A stretch of DNA of 64,000 nucleotides from SIAJ01 sp963773845 (GCA_963773845.1 CAVZCU010000013.1:496001-560000), one strand, 5' to 3'; positions 20,853 through 30,790 are shown, numbered from the stretch's first letter. The notes: generated by a model from the letters alone, not told the origin. Numbers and translations are program-made.

Positions 20853-21744
20853 ATGACCGGCGAACGCGATGCCTGGCGCGATTGGCACCGGCTCTTCGGC
20901 CTGCTGTTGACCGACTTCTTTACCGGCTTGCCGTTCACCGTCGAGGTAGAGCGCGACCTGTCCGAGCAGCAGCAATTCCTCGATGTGGTCATCGTCCGCC
21001 GTGGCCGGGGGCGAATGTCGTTCCGCCTACCCGACGGTTTGGACGACCTGGCCGAGCATAATCTGGTAACCTTCAAGTCGCATCACGAATCGCTCGATAG
21101 CTGGGCGATGAAGGAGTTGATCGGCCACGACGTGGCGTATCGCAAGCTGGTCAGCTCGTCGCCCTCGGAGTTGTTGCCGGCCGAGCAATTTCGGCTGTAC
21201 GCCGTCTGCGCTCGATTTCCGGACCTTTTGCCCACCCGGGTCCCGTGGCAGCAACGGCAGGCGGGCGTGTATGATTGTCAGTGGGGAACGGATGCGATTC
21301 GTGTGGTCGTCGCGGGACAATTGCCGCGTGAAGCGCCACAACGCGCCTTTGCATTTGTTCAGCGCCTCGCCGGAACTGGTCGGCTTCGGCCAGAAAGCGT
21401 ACCAACGGCGTTCATCGAACACGAGCCTGGTGCTGGGACAGTTGTTCGAGCGGTTTCAAGCGGAGGGGATTGCCATGTCGTTCACGATGGAAGATTTCAA
21501 GCGCCAGTTGATCAAGGATAACTTCAAGAATCTGACGCGGGAAGAGCGGCAGGAAGCGTTGCAGTCGCTGCCGCCGGAGAAGCGTCGGGAAATGCTGGAT
21601 TCGCTGCCCGCAGAGGAGCGGTTGGCGGGCATGCCGCCTGAGCAGCGGTTGGCGGGCATGCCGCCTGAGCAGATTGAGCAATACCTGAAAAGGTTGACCT
21701 CCAGTCATTCTCCCGGACCCCGCAAGCCGCGACGAAAAAAGTAA
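20853..21744 (+). CDS. Rpn/PD-(D/E)XK-like protein with C-terminal LAGMPPEQ repeats, one frameshift
   Basis: It resembles the large family of Rpn-like predicted nucleases abundant in planctomycetes and cyanobacteria. The N-terminal part has the core pattern FFTGLPFTVEVERDLSEQ, LDVVIVRRGRG, LVTFKSHHESLDSWAMKELI and YRKLV. A frameshift near 21330 joins VVVAGQLPREA to HNAPLHLFSASPELVGFGQK. The C-terminus has a charged region (DNFKNLTREERQEALQSLPP) and two copies of RLAGMPPEQ encoded by a 27-nt tandem duplication. ATG 20853 is preceded by GGGGA. Function is unproven; related proteins are linked to recombination. Divergent from the sigma factor gene. Confidence 0.65.
21618..21671. repeat. Exact 27-nt tandem duplication inside the Rpn-like gene
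   Basis: Copies at 21618-21644 and 21645-21671 are identical and each encode RLAGMPPEQ in frame. Such 9-residue leucine/proline repeats near the C-terminus commonly vary in number in this protein family, consistent with slippage. Confidence 0.85.
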
Positions 21745-21881
21745 CGATGTGGCCATGTGGGGCTGAAACTCGTCCATCAGCCGTGTCACCTGGGCGGATA
21801 GGTGCGGAATGAACTTTCTGTCGTCCCCCGTGCGACGTTTACAGGCGGAACCTGGGCATTTCAGCGTGGGAGGTTGTTGCG

Positions 21882-22163
21882 ATGAATCAAGCACCAAACC
21901 CATATCTTCGACGCGCGATATTTGAGATTGTTGACAACCAACTGCGCGGCAACAATCCGCCGGAGACGAAAGAGACGCTCGAACGCCTAATGGCTGAAGG
22001 GCGGTCTCGATCGGAAGCGCTCGAATTGATCGCCTGTGTGGTCACGACCGAGATTTTCGAGGTATTGAAGTTCGGCCGTCCATATGACAATGCGCGGTTT
22101 GTGGAAGCATTGAAGGCATTGCCATGCTTGCCCTGGGAGCGGGATCAATCGCCGAGCGTATAA
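21882..22163 (+). CDS. Small conserved protein, unknown function
   Basis: 93 residues, soluble, start MNQAPNPYLRRAIFEIVDNQ with GGGAGG upstream. The pattern NNPPETKETLERLMAEGRSR followed by EALELIACVVTTEIFEVLK recalls a small helical family common in planctomycetes and cyanobacteria; I know no function for it. The 138 nt before it hold no other gene. Confidence 0.65.
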   Translation: MNQAPNPYLRRAIFEIVDNQLRGNNPPETKETLERLMAEGRSRSEALELIACVVTTEIFEVLKFGRPYDNARFVEALKALPCLPWERDQSPSV

Positions 22164-22225
22164 GCCGCACGTTGAAGCCGACCGATGGGCCTATATCGGA
22201 TTGTTGTATTATTGTTGTAGGGTGG

Positions 22226-22280
22226 GTGGAGGCTTTGTGGAACCCACCATGCCCAACGGTGGGTTCCGCAAAGCCTCCAC
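22226..22280. repeat. 23-bp inverted repeat
   Basis: Arms 22226-22248 and 22258-22280 pair at 22 of 23 positions (GTGGAGGCTTTG..GAACCCACC) around a 9-nt loop. It lies between two convergent genes (small protein, Rieske oxygenase) and could act as a two-way terminator. The sequence has the look of a dispersed repeat of the AACCCACC type. Confidence 0.7.
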
Positions 22281-22320
22281 TCGCCCCACAAAACCAACAA
22301 GACCAAAACGTGCGAATGCC

Positions 22321-23415
22321 TTAATTCGTCCGCAAGCTCCCCGCCAGCAATTGGTGGAAGTGATACCCCCCCGCCTCGCGTTTCACGCTAAACCGGCCAA
22401 CAGAGTATGATCGGCTGTTCAGACCGCGCTGCACTTCCTCGCAGATGCCGACGTCTTCGATCTGCACCTGATGCGCCACGGCCACACTGTCCTTGATGAA
22501 TTCCGGACTCGAGCCTTCCGCGAAGTAGTAGTCGAAAATCACTTTGCAGCGATCGACGCCGAGCGGAACAACGAGATTCGTATCCATTACGCCCGAGTAG
22601 ATGTTGATCATGAAATTCGGGAAGACCCACCAATAGGCAGCCTCCGTGCCCGTGCGTGTCTTCGTGGCGGGATCGTTCGGGTCGCCCGGCTTCATGGGGC
22701 TCGTTTGCACGCTGCAATTCGCATGGATGGTCGTCCTGTAGCCGGTGTAATCGAGCACGCCAGCAAGCGCTGGATGCACGGTGTTCACGTGGTACCCGCC
22801 GTCGAGATAGTTATCGACGTAGACTTTCCAGTTGCATGCGAGTTCGTACTCGACGCGGTCGGCGAACTGCAAACCGACCATTCGATCGGCCCCCCAGGTT
22901 GGCAACGGATCGAGGAACTTCTCTAGCAACTCGGTCGGGGGATCGAGATGCACCCAGACGAACGGCCCCCACGCAGCGACTGCAATCGGAATTAAGCCGC
23001 TATCCTCTTTGCAAAAGTCGGCGACGCCCTCGAACTCCGGCGTGCCGCGAAGTTTGCCCGCCAGGTCATAGGTCCAACCGTGGTAGCGGCAACGCAACTT
23101 GGTTGCCATGCCGCATGACTCGTTCAGGATCGGGGCGGCCTTGTGCCGACAAACGTTGAAAAACGCGCGCAACACGCCGTCTTCGCCGCGAACAACCAAG
23201 ATCGGTTCGCCCGCCACACTGGCCGTCAGATAGCAGCCGATTGCCTGGACCTCCTCCGCACGGCCCACCATCTGCCAAGTCGAACCGAAAACCGTCGATC
23301 GTTCCGCCGCCGCCATTTCGGGCGAAGTGTACCAAGTACTTGGAATCGTTCGTGCGGTCGCGAGCGATCGAGTCGAGTCGAATCGACTTAGCTCATTGGC
23401 AAGAGAGCCGGACAC
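22321..23415 (-). CDS. Rieske non-heme iron oxygenase, alpha subunit
   Basis: Ring-hydroxylating/choline-monooxygenase-type oxygenase, 364 residues. Rieske [2Fe-2S] ligands: CRHKAAP (about residue 89) and CRYHGW (about 109). The mononuclear iron site is in the catalytic domain: NWKVYVDNYLDGGYHVNTVH, giving the two His ligands. Such enzymes oxidise aromatic rings or quaternary amines using an electron-transfer partner, none of which is nearby. The start is 3 nt after the kinase stop codon, so the two genes are probably co-transcribed. Confidence 0.9.
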   Translation of the reverse strand: MSGSLANELSRFDSTRSLATARTIPSTWYTSPEMAAAERSTVFGSTWQMVGRAEEVQAIGCYLTASVAGEPILVVRGEDGVLRAFFNVCRHKAAPILNESCGMATKLRCRYHGWTYDLAGKLRGTPEFEGVADFCKEDSGLIPIAVAAWGPFVWVHLDPPTELLEKFLDPLPTWGADRMVGLQFADRVEYELACNWKVYVDNYLDGGYHVNTVHPALAGVLDYTGYRTTIHANCSVQTSPMKPGDPNDPATKTRTGTEAAYWWVFPNFMINIYSGVMDTNLVVPLGVDRCKVIFDYYFAEGSSPEFIKDSVAVAHQVQIEDVGICEEVQRGLNSRSYSVGRFSVKREAGGYHFHQLLAGSLRTN

Positions 23416-23418
23416 GGT

Positions 23419-24984
23419 TCAGCCCTCCGAAGGATTGGTCACGTTTGGCGCAGTGGGCGGTGATTCCGGAGGCGGCGTTCGGCCGAGAATCCGACTTAAG
23501 CCCCAGCCCGCCATGATCGCAAGAATGGCGAGCACAGCCCCCGCGATGAGCATGATTGCATCGCGTCGATTCAATGCGAACACGCCGCGCCGCTCATCTT
23601 GGTCGGCTGGCCGAGGCGTTGCTGGCAATGGCACGGGAACCAACTCGACGTCGAAGCTCGCCAGAACCATTCCGGAAGCGGCCATGGCGGCGACTGGAAC
23701 CGGTTGGACGACGGGGGCTGGCGGTGCGGGTGCAGTTGGCGGTTTGCGAATTTCCGGGGCCTTCACCACTTCTGACTTTCGGCCCGGTGTTTCGAGTTTG
23801 CCGACGGGAATATTGAGGGGCAACACTTGTGGCTTGCCGGTATCGACCTCTGGACTCGATTCCAGCCACCTCGAATAGGCCGGAACCACGGGGGTCGCTT
23901 GAGTCGGCGGCGGCGTGCTGCGAAGGAACAAGTTCAGTGCCTGAGCTGCCCGTTCCGGAGTGGCATAGCGCTGGGCCGGAACTTTCGCCATCATCCAGTT
24001 CATCACGGGTTGCAAGCCGTCCGGCACTTCGGAAAGGAAGTCCGAAAGTGGCCGTGGCTGTTCCGTGGCGTGGCGCATCACCTGATTGAGAACGCTTTTG
24101 TCGGGGAATGGCGGTTGGCCGGTGAGCGTGTGATAGAGAACGCATCCCAGCGAATAGATGTCGCTGCGAATGTCCGCGTTCTTTGCGCTTCGCGCCTGCT
24201 CCGGAGCAAGATAATCGGGCGTCCCGATCAATACGCCATCAGTCGTCAATTGGGATGGATCGTCGACAGGCGACTTTTCGCCCTCGGAGAAGACGGCCTT
24301 GCCTAGGCCGATATCAAGGATCTTCACGGTACTGCCCGGTATGCCGGGCCCGGACGAATTGACCAGCATGAGGTTCGCCGGCTTGAGATCGCGGTGGATC
24401 ATGCCCCGTTCGTGGATGTGCTGCAATCCAAGCATTGCCTGGTGAATGATGCGCACCGCCTCCAGTGCCGGCAGCCGCTTCGACCGTTCGAGTAGTTCTT
24501 CGAGCGTGTCGCCGTCGAGATATTCGAGTACAAGGTAGTTTTTACCGGCCGATTCCCCCAAATGAAACGCGCGAACGACGTTGGGGTGGTCGAGCCGGGT
24601 CAGCAGCCGGCCTTCGCGCTTGAAGCGAGCCAGCGTCTCCGGGTCTTTCGCCTTGGAAGCGGGTAAGACCTTGATGGCGACGACCTGCCCTGATGTGTGT
24701 TCCGCCTTGTAGACGCCGGCCATCCGGCCCTTGGCGATCAGTTCCAAAACCTTGTACGGTCCGAGAAAGAAGCCCTCGGTATGGCCGCGCATGACGAGCG
24801 CCGCTTGATACTCGGTCAAGTAGTTCCCGGTGACGAGGGTTCGGTGGATGAGTTCGAGATCCTCGGCATCTCGTCCGGTCGGCTTGAGGGGGCTAATGAT
24901 CGGACGCAGGTCGTCCGCGGTCATGAGCTTGGACCGCACGATGAGGGCCACAAAATCTTTGACGTTAGCGGGGGCAGCAGCCAT
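23419..24984 (-). CDS. Ser/Thr protein kinase with C-terminal membrane anchor
   Basis: PknB-type kinase typical of planctomycetes. Residues 1-70 form an N-terminal helical region. The kinase domain runs about 75-345: VAIKVLP (Lys), HRDLKPANLM, DIGLG in place of DFG, APEQA and SDIYSLGCVLY. The Gly-rich loop is weak (IAKGRMAGVY), so nucleotide binding may be altered, but all catalytic residues are present. A Pro-rich linker and one membrane segment near 485-507 (AIMLIAGAVLAILAIMAGWG) place it in the cytoplasmic membrane with a short outside tail. It lies between M20 peptidase and Rieske genes, same direction. Confidence 0.92.
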   Translation of the reverse strand: MAAAPANVKDFVALIVRSKLMTADDLRPIISPLKPTGRDAEDLELIHRTLVTGNYLTEYQAALVMRGHTEGFFLGPYKVLELIAKGRMAGVYKAEHTSGQVVAIKVLPASKAKDPETLARFKREGRLLTRLDHPNVVRAFHLGESAGKNYLVLEYLDGDTLEELLERSKRLPALEAVRIIHQAMLGLQHIHERGMIHRDLKPANLMLVNSSGPGIPGSTVKILDIGLGKAVFSEGEKSPVDDPSQLTTDGVLIGTPDYLAPEQARSAKNADIRSDIYSLGCVLYHTLTGQPPFPDKSVLNQVMRHATEQPRPLSDFLSEVPDGLQPVMNWMMAKVPAQRYATPERAAQALNLFLRSTPPPTQATPVVPAYSRWLESSPEVDTGKPQVLPLNIPVGKLETPGRKSEVVKAPEIRKPPTAPAPPAPVVQPVPVAAMAASGMVLASFDVELVPVPLPATPRPADQDERRGVFALNRRDAIMLIAGAVLAILAIMAGWGLSRILGRTPPPESPPTAPNVTNPSEG

Positions 24985-25133
24985 CGGCGGTGGATCCTGG
25001 AACGACAGACATTTGACCGGGGAGGTTCATCGGTCTTCAGTAGTTATGAGACTTCGCGTTGAATGCGACAATCGAGCTTGCTTCGTTCCCAGGCCCGGAT
25101 GGAGTTCCGAGTGCGCAGGATTAGGCAAGTCCG

Positions 25134-26300
25134 TTACCGTCGCGCCAGTTCCACCGCGAGCCGGCAGCCTTCCAGGAACTCGGGCACATCGACCCACTCC
25201 TTAACCGTATGAATGTCGTTTTGACCGGCGCCAAAGGTCACCGTCGGAATGCCGTGCTTCACCATCCAGTTCGCGTCGAGTCCACCGTTGGTGACTTTGG
25301 TGCTCGGCTGGCGGCCGATCGCTTTCACCGCTTCGATTGCCCGCTTGACGATCGGGGCGTCGTCCTTCAAGCGGAAGGGGTGATAGTCCGTGCGCGAAGT
25401 GAATTTGACCTTGCCAGTCCGGCCCTCGTGGTCCTTCACGCGGTCGCAGGCGTTTGCGAATGCCGATTTGTAGGCGTTGGTGATGGCATGGAAAAACTTG
25501 GAATCGTGACTTCGCGATTCGCCCTTGATGTGAACAAAGTCCGTTACGACATTGGTCGCTTCGCCGGCCGATTTGCCATTTGCATCGCCAATCGAGCCGA
25601 CGTTGCTGGTTCCTTCGTGGCCGTCTTTGACGACTTTGCCAAACCAGCCGCCCTTGTAAACCTCGGCCATTGCCAGGGCAGCGATCATGCTCGCCGAGAT
25701 GCCGCGCTCCGGATAAACCCCCGCGTGCGATGCCTTGCCGTGAATGTCGACTTCCCAGCGATCGGCGCCGACGGCTCCAATCGTAATATCCGCAGCCGAT
25801 CGGCCGTCGAAATTGAACGCCATCGCTGGCGATTGCAGTGCTTGGGAATCGACATAGCGAGCGCCGAAAAGGCCGGACTCTTCCCGAACGGTGAATAGAA
25901 GTGTGATCGGCGGGTGCGGCAGCTTGTTCTGAAGGAGCGTTGCTGCCAGGTGGACGAGCACGGCACAGCCGGTGCGATTGTCGCCGCCGAGAGCGGTTTC
26001 GGCTTTGGGGACGATTTTGTTCCCTTTGCGAACCGGCACGGCCCCGGCGCCGAGCGGCACCGTGTCCATGTGCGTCATGAACAAGAGTCGCTGGCCGGGC
26101 ACGGTGCCGGGCAAATAAGCGAGCAGATTGCCGGTTTGCGTTTCGAGCGGTATACGAGAGTTGGCATCATCCATCTTGATTTGCTTGGGAGCAACACCGG
26201 CTTCCTTGAGGGCGGTTTGAATTTCGCGGGCAATGTTCTTTTCCTGGCCGGTGATTCCCTCGACGGCGAGGAAGCGCATGAGAAGGTTGATGGGGTTCAT
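25134..26300 (-). CDS. M20 family metallopeptidase, tripeptidase T-like
   Basis: Di-zinc aminopeptidase of the PepT/PepT-like branch. Metal and catalytic motifs are in order: HMDTVP (His, Asp), GGDNRTGCAVL (bridging Asp), REESGLFG (general base Glu), NFDGR and GGLDANWM. The dimerisation domain lies in the middle (HGKASHAGVYPERG). Start 26300 (MNPINLLMRFL); the upstream in-frame ATG is inside a heptamer array. Same strand as the kinase gene with a 149-nt gap that holds nothing I can name. Confidence 0.9.
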   Translation of the reverse strand: MNPINLLMRFLAVEGITGQEKNIAREIQTALKEAGVAPKQIKMDDANSRIPLETQTGNLLAYLPGTVPGQRLLFMTHMDTVPLGAGAVPVRKGNKIVPKAETALGGDNRTGCAVLVHLAATLLQNKLPHPPITLLFTVREESGLFGARYVDSQALQSPAMAFNFDGRSAADITIGAVGADRWEVDIHGKASHAGVYPERGISASMIAALAMAEVYKGGWFGKVVKDGHEGTSNVGSIGDANGKSAGEATNVVTDFVHIKGESRSHDSKFFHAITNAYKSAFANACDRVKDHEGRTGKVKFTSRTDYHPFRLKDDAPIVKRAIEAVKAIGRQPSTKVTNGGLDANWMVKHGIPTVTFGAGQNDIHTVKEWVDVPEFLEGCRLAVELARR

Positions 26301-26304
26301 TGGT

Positions 26305-26437
26305 GTTTCAAGTTTCAAGTTTCAAGTTTCAAGTTGTATTGGCATACGGTGTGATTGGGGAATGACGAGCGTAAGACAGAACGGGCCAACTTGAAACTTG
26401 GAACTTGGAACTTGGAACTTGGAACTTGAAACTTGAA
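26305..26437. repeat. Heptamer inverted array between sigma factor and M20 peptidase genes
   Basis: Left arm: four GTTTCAA units 26305-26332, ending a few bases upstream of the M20 start codon. Right arm 26389-26437: ACTTGAA, ACTTGGA (four times), ACTTGAA (twice), ending just 3' of the sigma factor stop codon (26443). The arms are reverse complements; the 56-nt loop has no feature I can name. Confidence 0.88.
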
Positions 26438-26442
26438 ACTCG

Positions 26443-27087
26443 CTAAAACTTCGTCCATTCCGGAAAGACCTGTCGCACCCGATTTCCTGCCTGAGAAATA
26501 AGCTGGCGGACGCGCTGGCGGGTGAGGCCGAGATGGCTGCCGATTTCTCGCAGGGTGCGTCCCTCGCCGTAGAACAGATACAACACGTCGTACAAACGAG
26601 CGGGAAGAACGCAACGGATCTGGTGGCATATTTCCTTGGCCTCCATTCCGTCGCCCGGTTCCGGCGTCGGGCGTGCCTCGGCTTCCAGTTCGATGGACCC
26701 AGTGGGAGTGGAAATCGTGGGAAGTTGCCGGCAACGCCGGGCTCGCCGCCAAGTCAGAATGCACTGGATCAACCGATGACGGATCACCATGTGGGCATAA
26801 GCCCCGAACGGGACGCCGAGTTCTTCCTTGAAGAGGCTGGAGGCATAGGTCAGACCATAGAGCCCTTCCGCAATCAATTCATCAGCCGCTATGTCGCGGG
26901 CATAGTGACGAGCAAACTTCCACGCCAGCTGATAAGCGACCCAGGTATGATCCTCGACGCGCTTTTGACCAGCCTGGTCCAGAGGCTGGGCCATATAGCG
27001 ATGGGACGATAAAGCCTTATATCGCCGCAAGTTTCGTCGTCGGTTCCGCGTATTTGGGCCCGCGAGGCGATCGGTTGGAATTTGCAT
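26443..27087 (-). CDS. RNA polymerase sigma-70 family factor
   Basis: About 214 residues from 27087; an inner start at MAQPLDQAGQKRVEDH is also possible. Region 2: WVAYQLAWKFARHY, ELIAEGLYGLTYASSLFKEE, FGAYAHMVIRHRLIQCI. Region 4: LYLFYGEGRTLREIGSHLGL followed by TRQRVRQLISQAGNRVRQVF. The acidic spacer between them is short. It may recognise a special promoter class; no anti-sigma gene is adjacent. A good sigma70-type promoter lies at 27135-27163. Confidence 0.85.
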   Translation of the reverse strand: MQIPTDRLAGPNTRNRRRNLRRYKALSSHRYMAQPLDQAGQKRVEDHTWVAYQLAWKFARHYARDIAADELIAEGLYGLTYASSLFKEELGVPFGAYAHMVIRHRLIQCILTWRRARRCRQLPTISTPTGSIELEAEARPTPEPGDGMEAKEICHQIRCVLPARLYDVLYLFYGEGRTLREIGSHLGLTRQRVRQLISQAGNRVRQVFPEWTKF

Positions 27088-27134
27088 GGGAAGGTACCGG
27101 CGTGCGGGAAAATGGGCGACTCGTGAGCGCCAGT

Positions 27135-27163
27135 ACCATATATGAACATGTGTACACTGTCAA
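27135..27163 (-). promoter_or_regulatory. Strong sigma70-type promoter upstream of the second sigma factor gene
   Basis: On the minus strand, a perfect TTGACA (27163-27158), a 17-nt spacer, and TATGGT (27140-27135). It lies about 50 nt before the sigma factor start. The rest of the 27088-27363 gap shows no gene. Confidence 0.6.
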
Positions 27164-27363
27164 TTCGCAAAAAGGTTCGACACCAAGAAGTGACAATCCC
27201 GATGTCGAAATGGAAGCGGGGAACGACACGCTCAGCAGCCAACTCACGCGGAGAGAATCGCTGAACTCGGACTAACCGTCATTCGCACGGCCGGTCTGCG
27301 GCAGCAAATTGCTTAGCGTCCTGGCTCCCGCCAGCCCATTCCGCAAAGCGCAGCACGACCGGG

Positions 27364-27608
27364 CTAGGAGCTGCGATTTTTTCGGCAGTTCACCACTACC
27401 AGTATGGCGTAGATGACACTCCATAGGAGCGCGACGCTCGCCAGCGTAATAGCCGGTCCATACACACACTCAAGTGCCTCATCCCATCTGAACTCCCGAC
27501 CCAGGACCGCCTTCCACGAGGCATTGACCGTCAGGCAGCCCAGCACTAGGAGCAGGTAGACCGCCGCGACTGCGACAGTCACGCGCTTCACCAGTTGTCT
27601 CCTCGACA
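27364..27608 (-). CDS. Small two-TM membrane protein
   Basis: 81 residues, start MSRRQLVKRVTVAVAAVYLL, with hydrophobic segments near 8-26 and 50-72 (GPAITLASVALLWSVIYAIL) and a basic tail NCRKNRSS. No family recognised. It follows the NupC transporter gene in the same direction with a gap of 30 nt, so it could be co-transcribed. Confidence 0.6.
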
Positions 27609-27638
27609 TGGTCACCACGCACCCTCCGCCTCGCCGAG

Positions 27639-29077
27639 CTACCCCATCAAAATGCCCGCGATCGACGCGTTGATCAGAGTGGCCAGAAAGCCGCCGAGCA
27701 GTGCCCGCAGCCCGAGGCGAGCCAGATCGCTGCGGCGATTCGGGGCCATCGCGCCGATCCCGCCCAGCTGAATGCCGATCGATGCGAAATTGGCGAAGCC
27801 GGTCAGGGCATAAGCCGCGAGCTTGTACGATCGCTCCTGAATCCCGGTCACGCCGACGAAGTTGCCGTTCTCCTTGACGCATTGACATCAGTCAAATCCT
27901 TAAACGCCACGAACTCATTCAGCACCAGTTTTTTACCCAGCAGTTCGCCAACACGCGGGGTATCCTCCGGCGCCACGCCCATCAAGAACGCGAATGGCGA
28001 AAAGAGCTTCGAGAAGATCCATTCCAATGATAACTGCGGCATGTCGAACTGCGATCCAGCCAGGCCGAGCAAGTAGTTAATCATGGCGATGCCCGCGATG
28101 AAGGCGATGAGCATGGCGGCCACGTTGATCGCGAGTTTCATTCCATCGGAAGCCCCGGCGGCGGCCGCATCGATCACGTTGGCGTGCTCACGCTCATCGG
28201 ATAACTTCGCATGTCCGCGGGTCACCGGTTCTTCGGTTTCCGGCCAAAGCAACTTCGACAGATACAGCCCGGTCGGGGCGGCCATGACACTCGTTGCCAA
28301 GATTGCGACCGGGTCGCCGCCGAATCCGATGTAGACGGCGATAAGGCCCCCCGGAAATGGTCGCCATCCCGCCGATCATCAAGAGCGAGCAATTCCGACC
28401 GGGTCATGGTCGCCACATACGGCTTGATGATGAGCGGCGCCTCCGTTTGGCCCATGAACACATTCGCCGACGCCGCCAGAGCCTCCGCCCCGCTGATCCC
28501 TTTCCGCCCGAATACCAAGAGCATGACCTTGGCGAACAACCAAACCACCGCTTGCAAAATCCGCAAGTGATAGAGGACCGTGAAGAAAGACGCGACGAAG
28601 ATGATCGTCGGCAATACGCGAAAAGCGAAGATTGCGGCGTTCTCCGCCAGGAATCCGTTGCCAGTGGCGCCTGGCTTGGCCAACGGACCGAAGACAAACT
28701 CCGCTCCCGCATTCGCGAAGTCGAGAAACTTGGCAACCGCTCGGCCCATTGCCTCGAAAGCCACGATAGACGACCGGAAGTCGCAAGATGAGTAGAGCGA
28801 GCACGAACTGCAGTGCTAGTCCCGTGACGATGGTTCGCCAGTTGACACGGCGAAGATCGGCCGAAAACGCGGCCGCGATGCCCAGAAAGCAGATTACCCC
28901 GAAACAGGCTTGACCGCGGACACCGACCGCATCGCGAAAATGCCAGGCGACCGCGGTCAAAGTGACGATCGCCGCAAGGATCAGGACACGCCACCAAAGC
29001 GGCGTGAGGGTCGCGGAACCGAATGCATGAGAAGTGAGCCCTTCCGGAGAGGAAAGTGCGATAACACTCATCACCAA
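27639..29077 (-). CDS. NupC/CNT nucleoside transporter, about four frameshifts
   Basis: Concentrative nucleoside transporter, an integral membrane protein driven by Na+ or H+. Pieces in order: N-terminal segments from 29077 (WWRVLILAAIVTLTAVAW); after a shift near 28760 the core ANVFMGQTEAPLIIKPYVAT; after shifts near 28372 and 28345 (in a G run) SVMAAPTGLYLSKLLWPET; after a shift near 27875 the last helices (YALTGFANFASIGIQLGGIG). GQTEAPL and GFANFASIG are the CNT signatures. Everything is present, so either sequence errors or a very young pseudogene. The transporter would take up nucleosides. Confidence 0.85.
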
Positions 29078-29087
29078 GCCAAGTCGA

Positions 29088-29511
29088 TTACGGCACTACG
29101 GGTCCTGGCAGGGAAAGCAGAGACGCCCAGTCAGGCACTTGAAGAACTCGGCCGGCCATTTCTTCCAGCCGATTCAAGTCGTCAATCGCATTCAATCGTG
29201 CCAGGGCTGCTCGGGTCCGGCTGTCCAAACCGCCGTCCACCCAATTGCTAACGGATTTTGCGAACCTCGCGTTTGGCGATTTCTTCGCCCGCAAATTCGA
29301 ACAATGATGATTCGAGTAGATCCACGATCCCTCCCATCAACTTTTGTATCAGTTGGCGATCGACGCGCAAACCCGCCAGAGTTGCAGTGATCGCCCAAAG
29401 ATCGATGGCCGTGGCCCGGTCCAATTCGGCCGATCCGTGACCAACGGCAACCAATCTACCGGCCGGCGCCGTGAGCAAATCCTTCAAACTCGCATCGTAC
29501 GGCTTGGACAT
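29088..29511 (-). pseudogene. Degraded Rpn-like gene
   Basis: The frame from 29511 begins MSKPYDASLKDLLTAPAGRL, the standard start of planctomycete Rpn-like proteins, but lacks the nuclease core and soon reaches QLIQKLMGGIVDLLESSLFE and a stop at 29248. Another frame then gives DLNRLEEMAGRVLQVPDWAS, the usual C-terminus. Loss of the core makes decay likely, unlike the simple one-base shifts elsewhere. Confidence 0.55.
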
Positions 29512-29625
29512 GGCCTCACTGTATCGCCCAGCGTCTATCCAAGCCAGTTTCCGGTCAGGCTGTTTCTTTCACAAACGGGAATGGCTATCCTGACCTTTCA
29601 GCCGTCTCTTGACGAGGTACTCTCC

Positions 29626-30566
29626 ATGCGACTCTGCCGCATTGGCCCCGAGGGAGCGCCCCGGGCCGCCTTCTACTTTGACACCCATGTCGTACCCGTT
29701 GCGGCCGCCGCCGTGGCGCACAGCCAGGCGCGCGGCACCTCCGTGCGGATACCGACCAAGGACGACATTCTGCCCTTGCTCGGCGACTTCGCCCTGCACG
29801 AGACGGTCACCTGGTTGGCCAAATCGACACATCCGCCCGGCGCCATCCCGATGGACCAGGCCGAACTTCTAGTTCCCATTGCCAAGCCGAACAAGATCTT
29901 CTGCCTGGCAGGCAATTACGCCGAACACATCAAGGAAGGGGGCGGCTTGCCGGCCGAACGTGGCGCAGACATTTCCGTACGTGTTCATGAAGCCACCGAG
30001 CACAACACTCACGCATCCAAATCGCCCGATCCGATTGCCAAAGGCTGCGCCCGAATGCGGTCGATTGGGAATTGGAGCTGGCCGTGGTGATCGGCAAAAA
30101 GTGCAAGGGCGTTTCCGAGCGTGACGCACTCAAATATGTCGCTGGCTACACCATCATTAACGACGTCTCGCAACGGCGCTTTCGGCCCAATCCGAACCGG
30201 GTCAAACGTGAAAAGGATGCGTTTTTCGACTGGCTGCACGGCAAATGGTTCGACACGTTTTGCCCTTGCGGCCCGTGCATCATTTCAGCCGATTCTGTCC
30301 CCGACCCGCAGAATCTATCGCTGGAACTGACGGTCAACGGAGACGTGAAGCAGAAGGGGAGCACGGCGCAAATGGTCTTTCCGGTCGCGGCCGTGATTGA
30401 ATTCATTTCGCAAATGGTTACGCTCGAGCCAGGCGATCTGATCTCGACGGGAACTCCAGCGGGGGTGGGAGCCGCTACGGAAACATTCCTGAAGTCCGGG
30501 GACGTGATGCGCGGCACGATCGGCGGAATCGGGTCACTCGTCACGCCAGTCGCTGCCGAGTCGTGA
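29626..30566 (+). CDS. Fumarylacetoacetate hydrolase family protein, two frameshifts
   Basis: FAH-superfamily enzymes hydrolyse or hydrate 2-keto acids; the substrate is unknown here. Start MRLCRIGPEGAPRAAF at 29626 with GAGG upstream. IAKPNKIFCLAGNYAEHIKE is followed by a shift near 29962 into TFPYVFMKPPSTTLT and one near 30052 back into VDWELELAVVIGKKCK, where Glu residues bind the metal. It ends VTLEPGDLISTGTPAGVGAA, the family signature. All parts are present. It stands alone on the plus strand. Confidence 0.88.
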
Positions 30567-30649
30567 TTCGGTGGATACCTGTTTGGGGGCTAATCCATGT
30601 CTTTGGGCGCCCGCCACCAAGCAAACTATACACCGAACCTGCCGCCTTC

Positions 30650-30790
30650 CTATTTCCGGCGATCCAGCCAAATCAAGAGGCTCACGATGGCGACGACGAT
30701 TGCGACGCCCGCTACGATCAAGCCGACTACGCCGTAATTGCCATAGATGTAGTCATACGCCATGCCGGGATAAGAAATGATGGTGTCCAT
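30650..30790 (-). CDS. 46-residue single-TM protein
   Basis: A short frame reads MDTIISYPGMAYDYIYGNYG, then a hydrophobic stretch VVGLIVAGVAIVVAIVSLLI, then a basic end WLDRRK. N-out, C-in topology is predicted from the positive end. A purine-rich GAAGAG precedes the ATG. It resembles no family known to me; the composition and clean ending make it more than a random frame. Confidence 0.5.
   Translation of the reverse strand: MDTIISYPGMAYDYIYGNYGVVGLIVAGVAIVVAIVSLLIWLDRRK

Noticed and set aside
29088..29511. Two independent small genes
   Set aside because: Together they match the two ends of one Rpn-like protein, so a decayed single gene is more likely.
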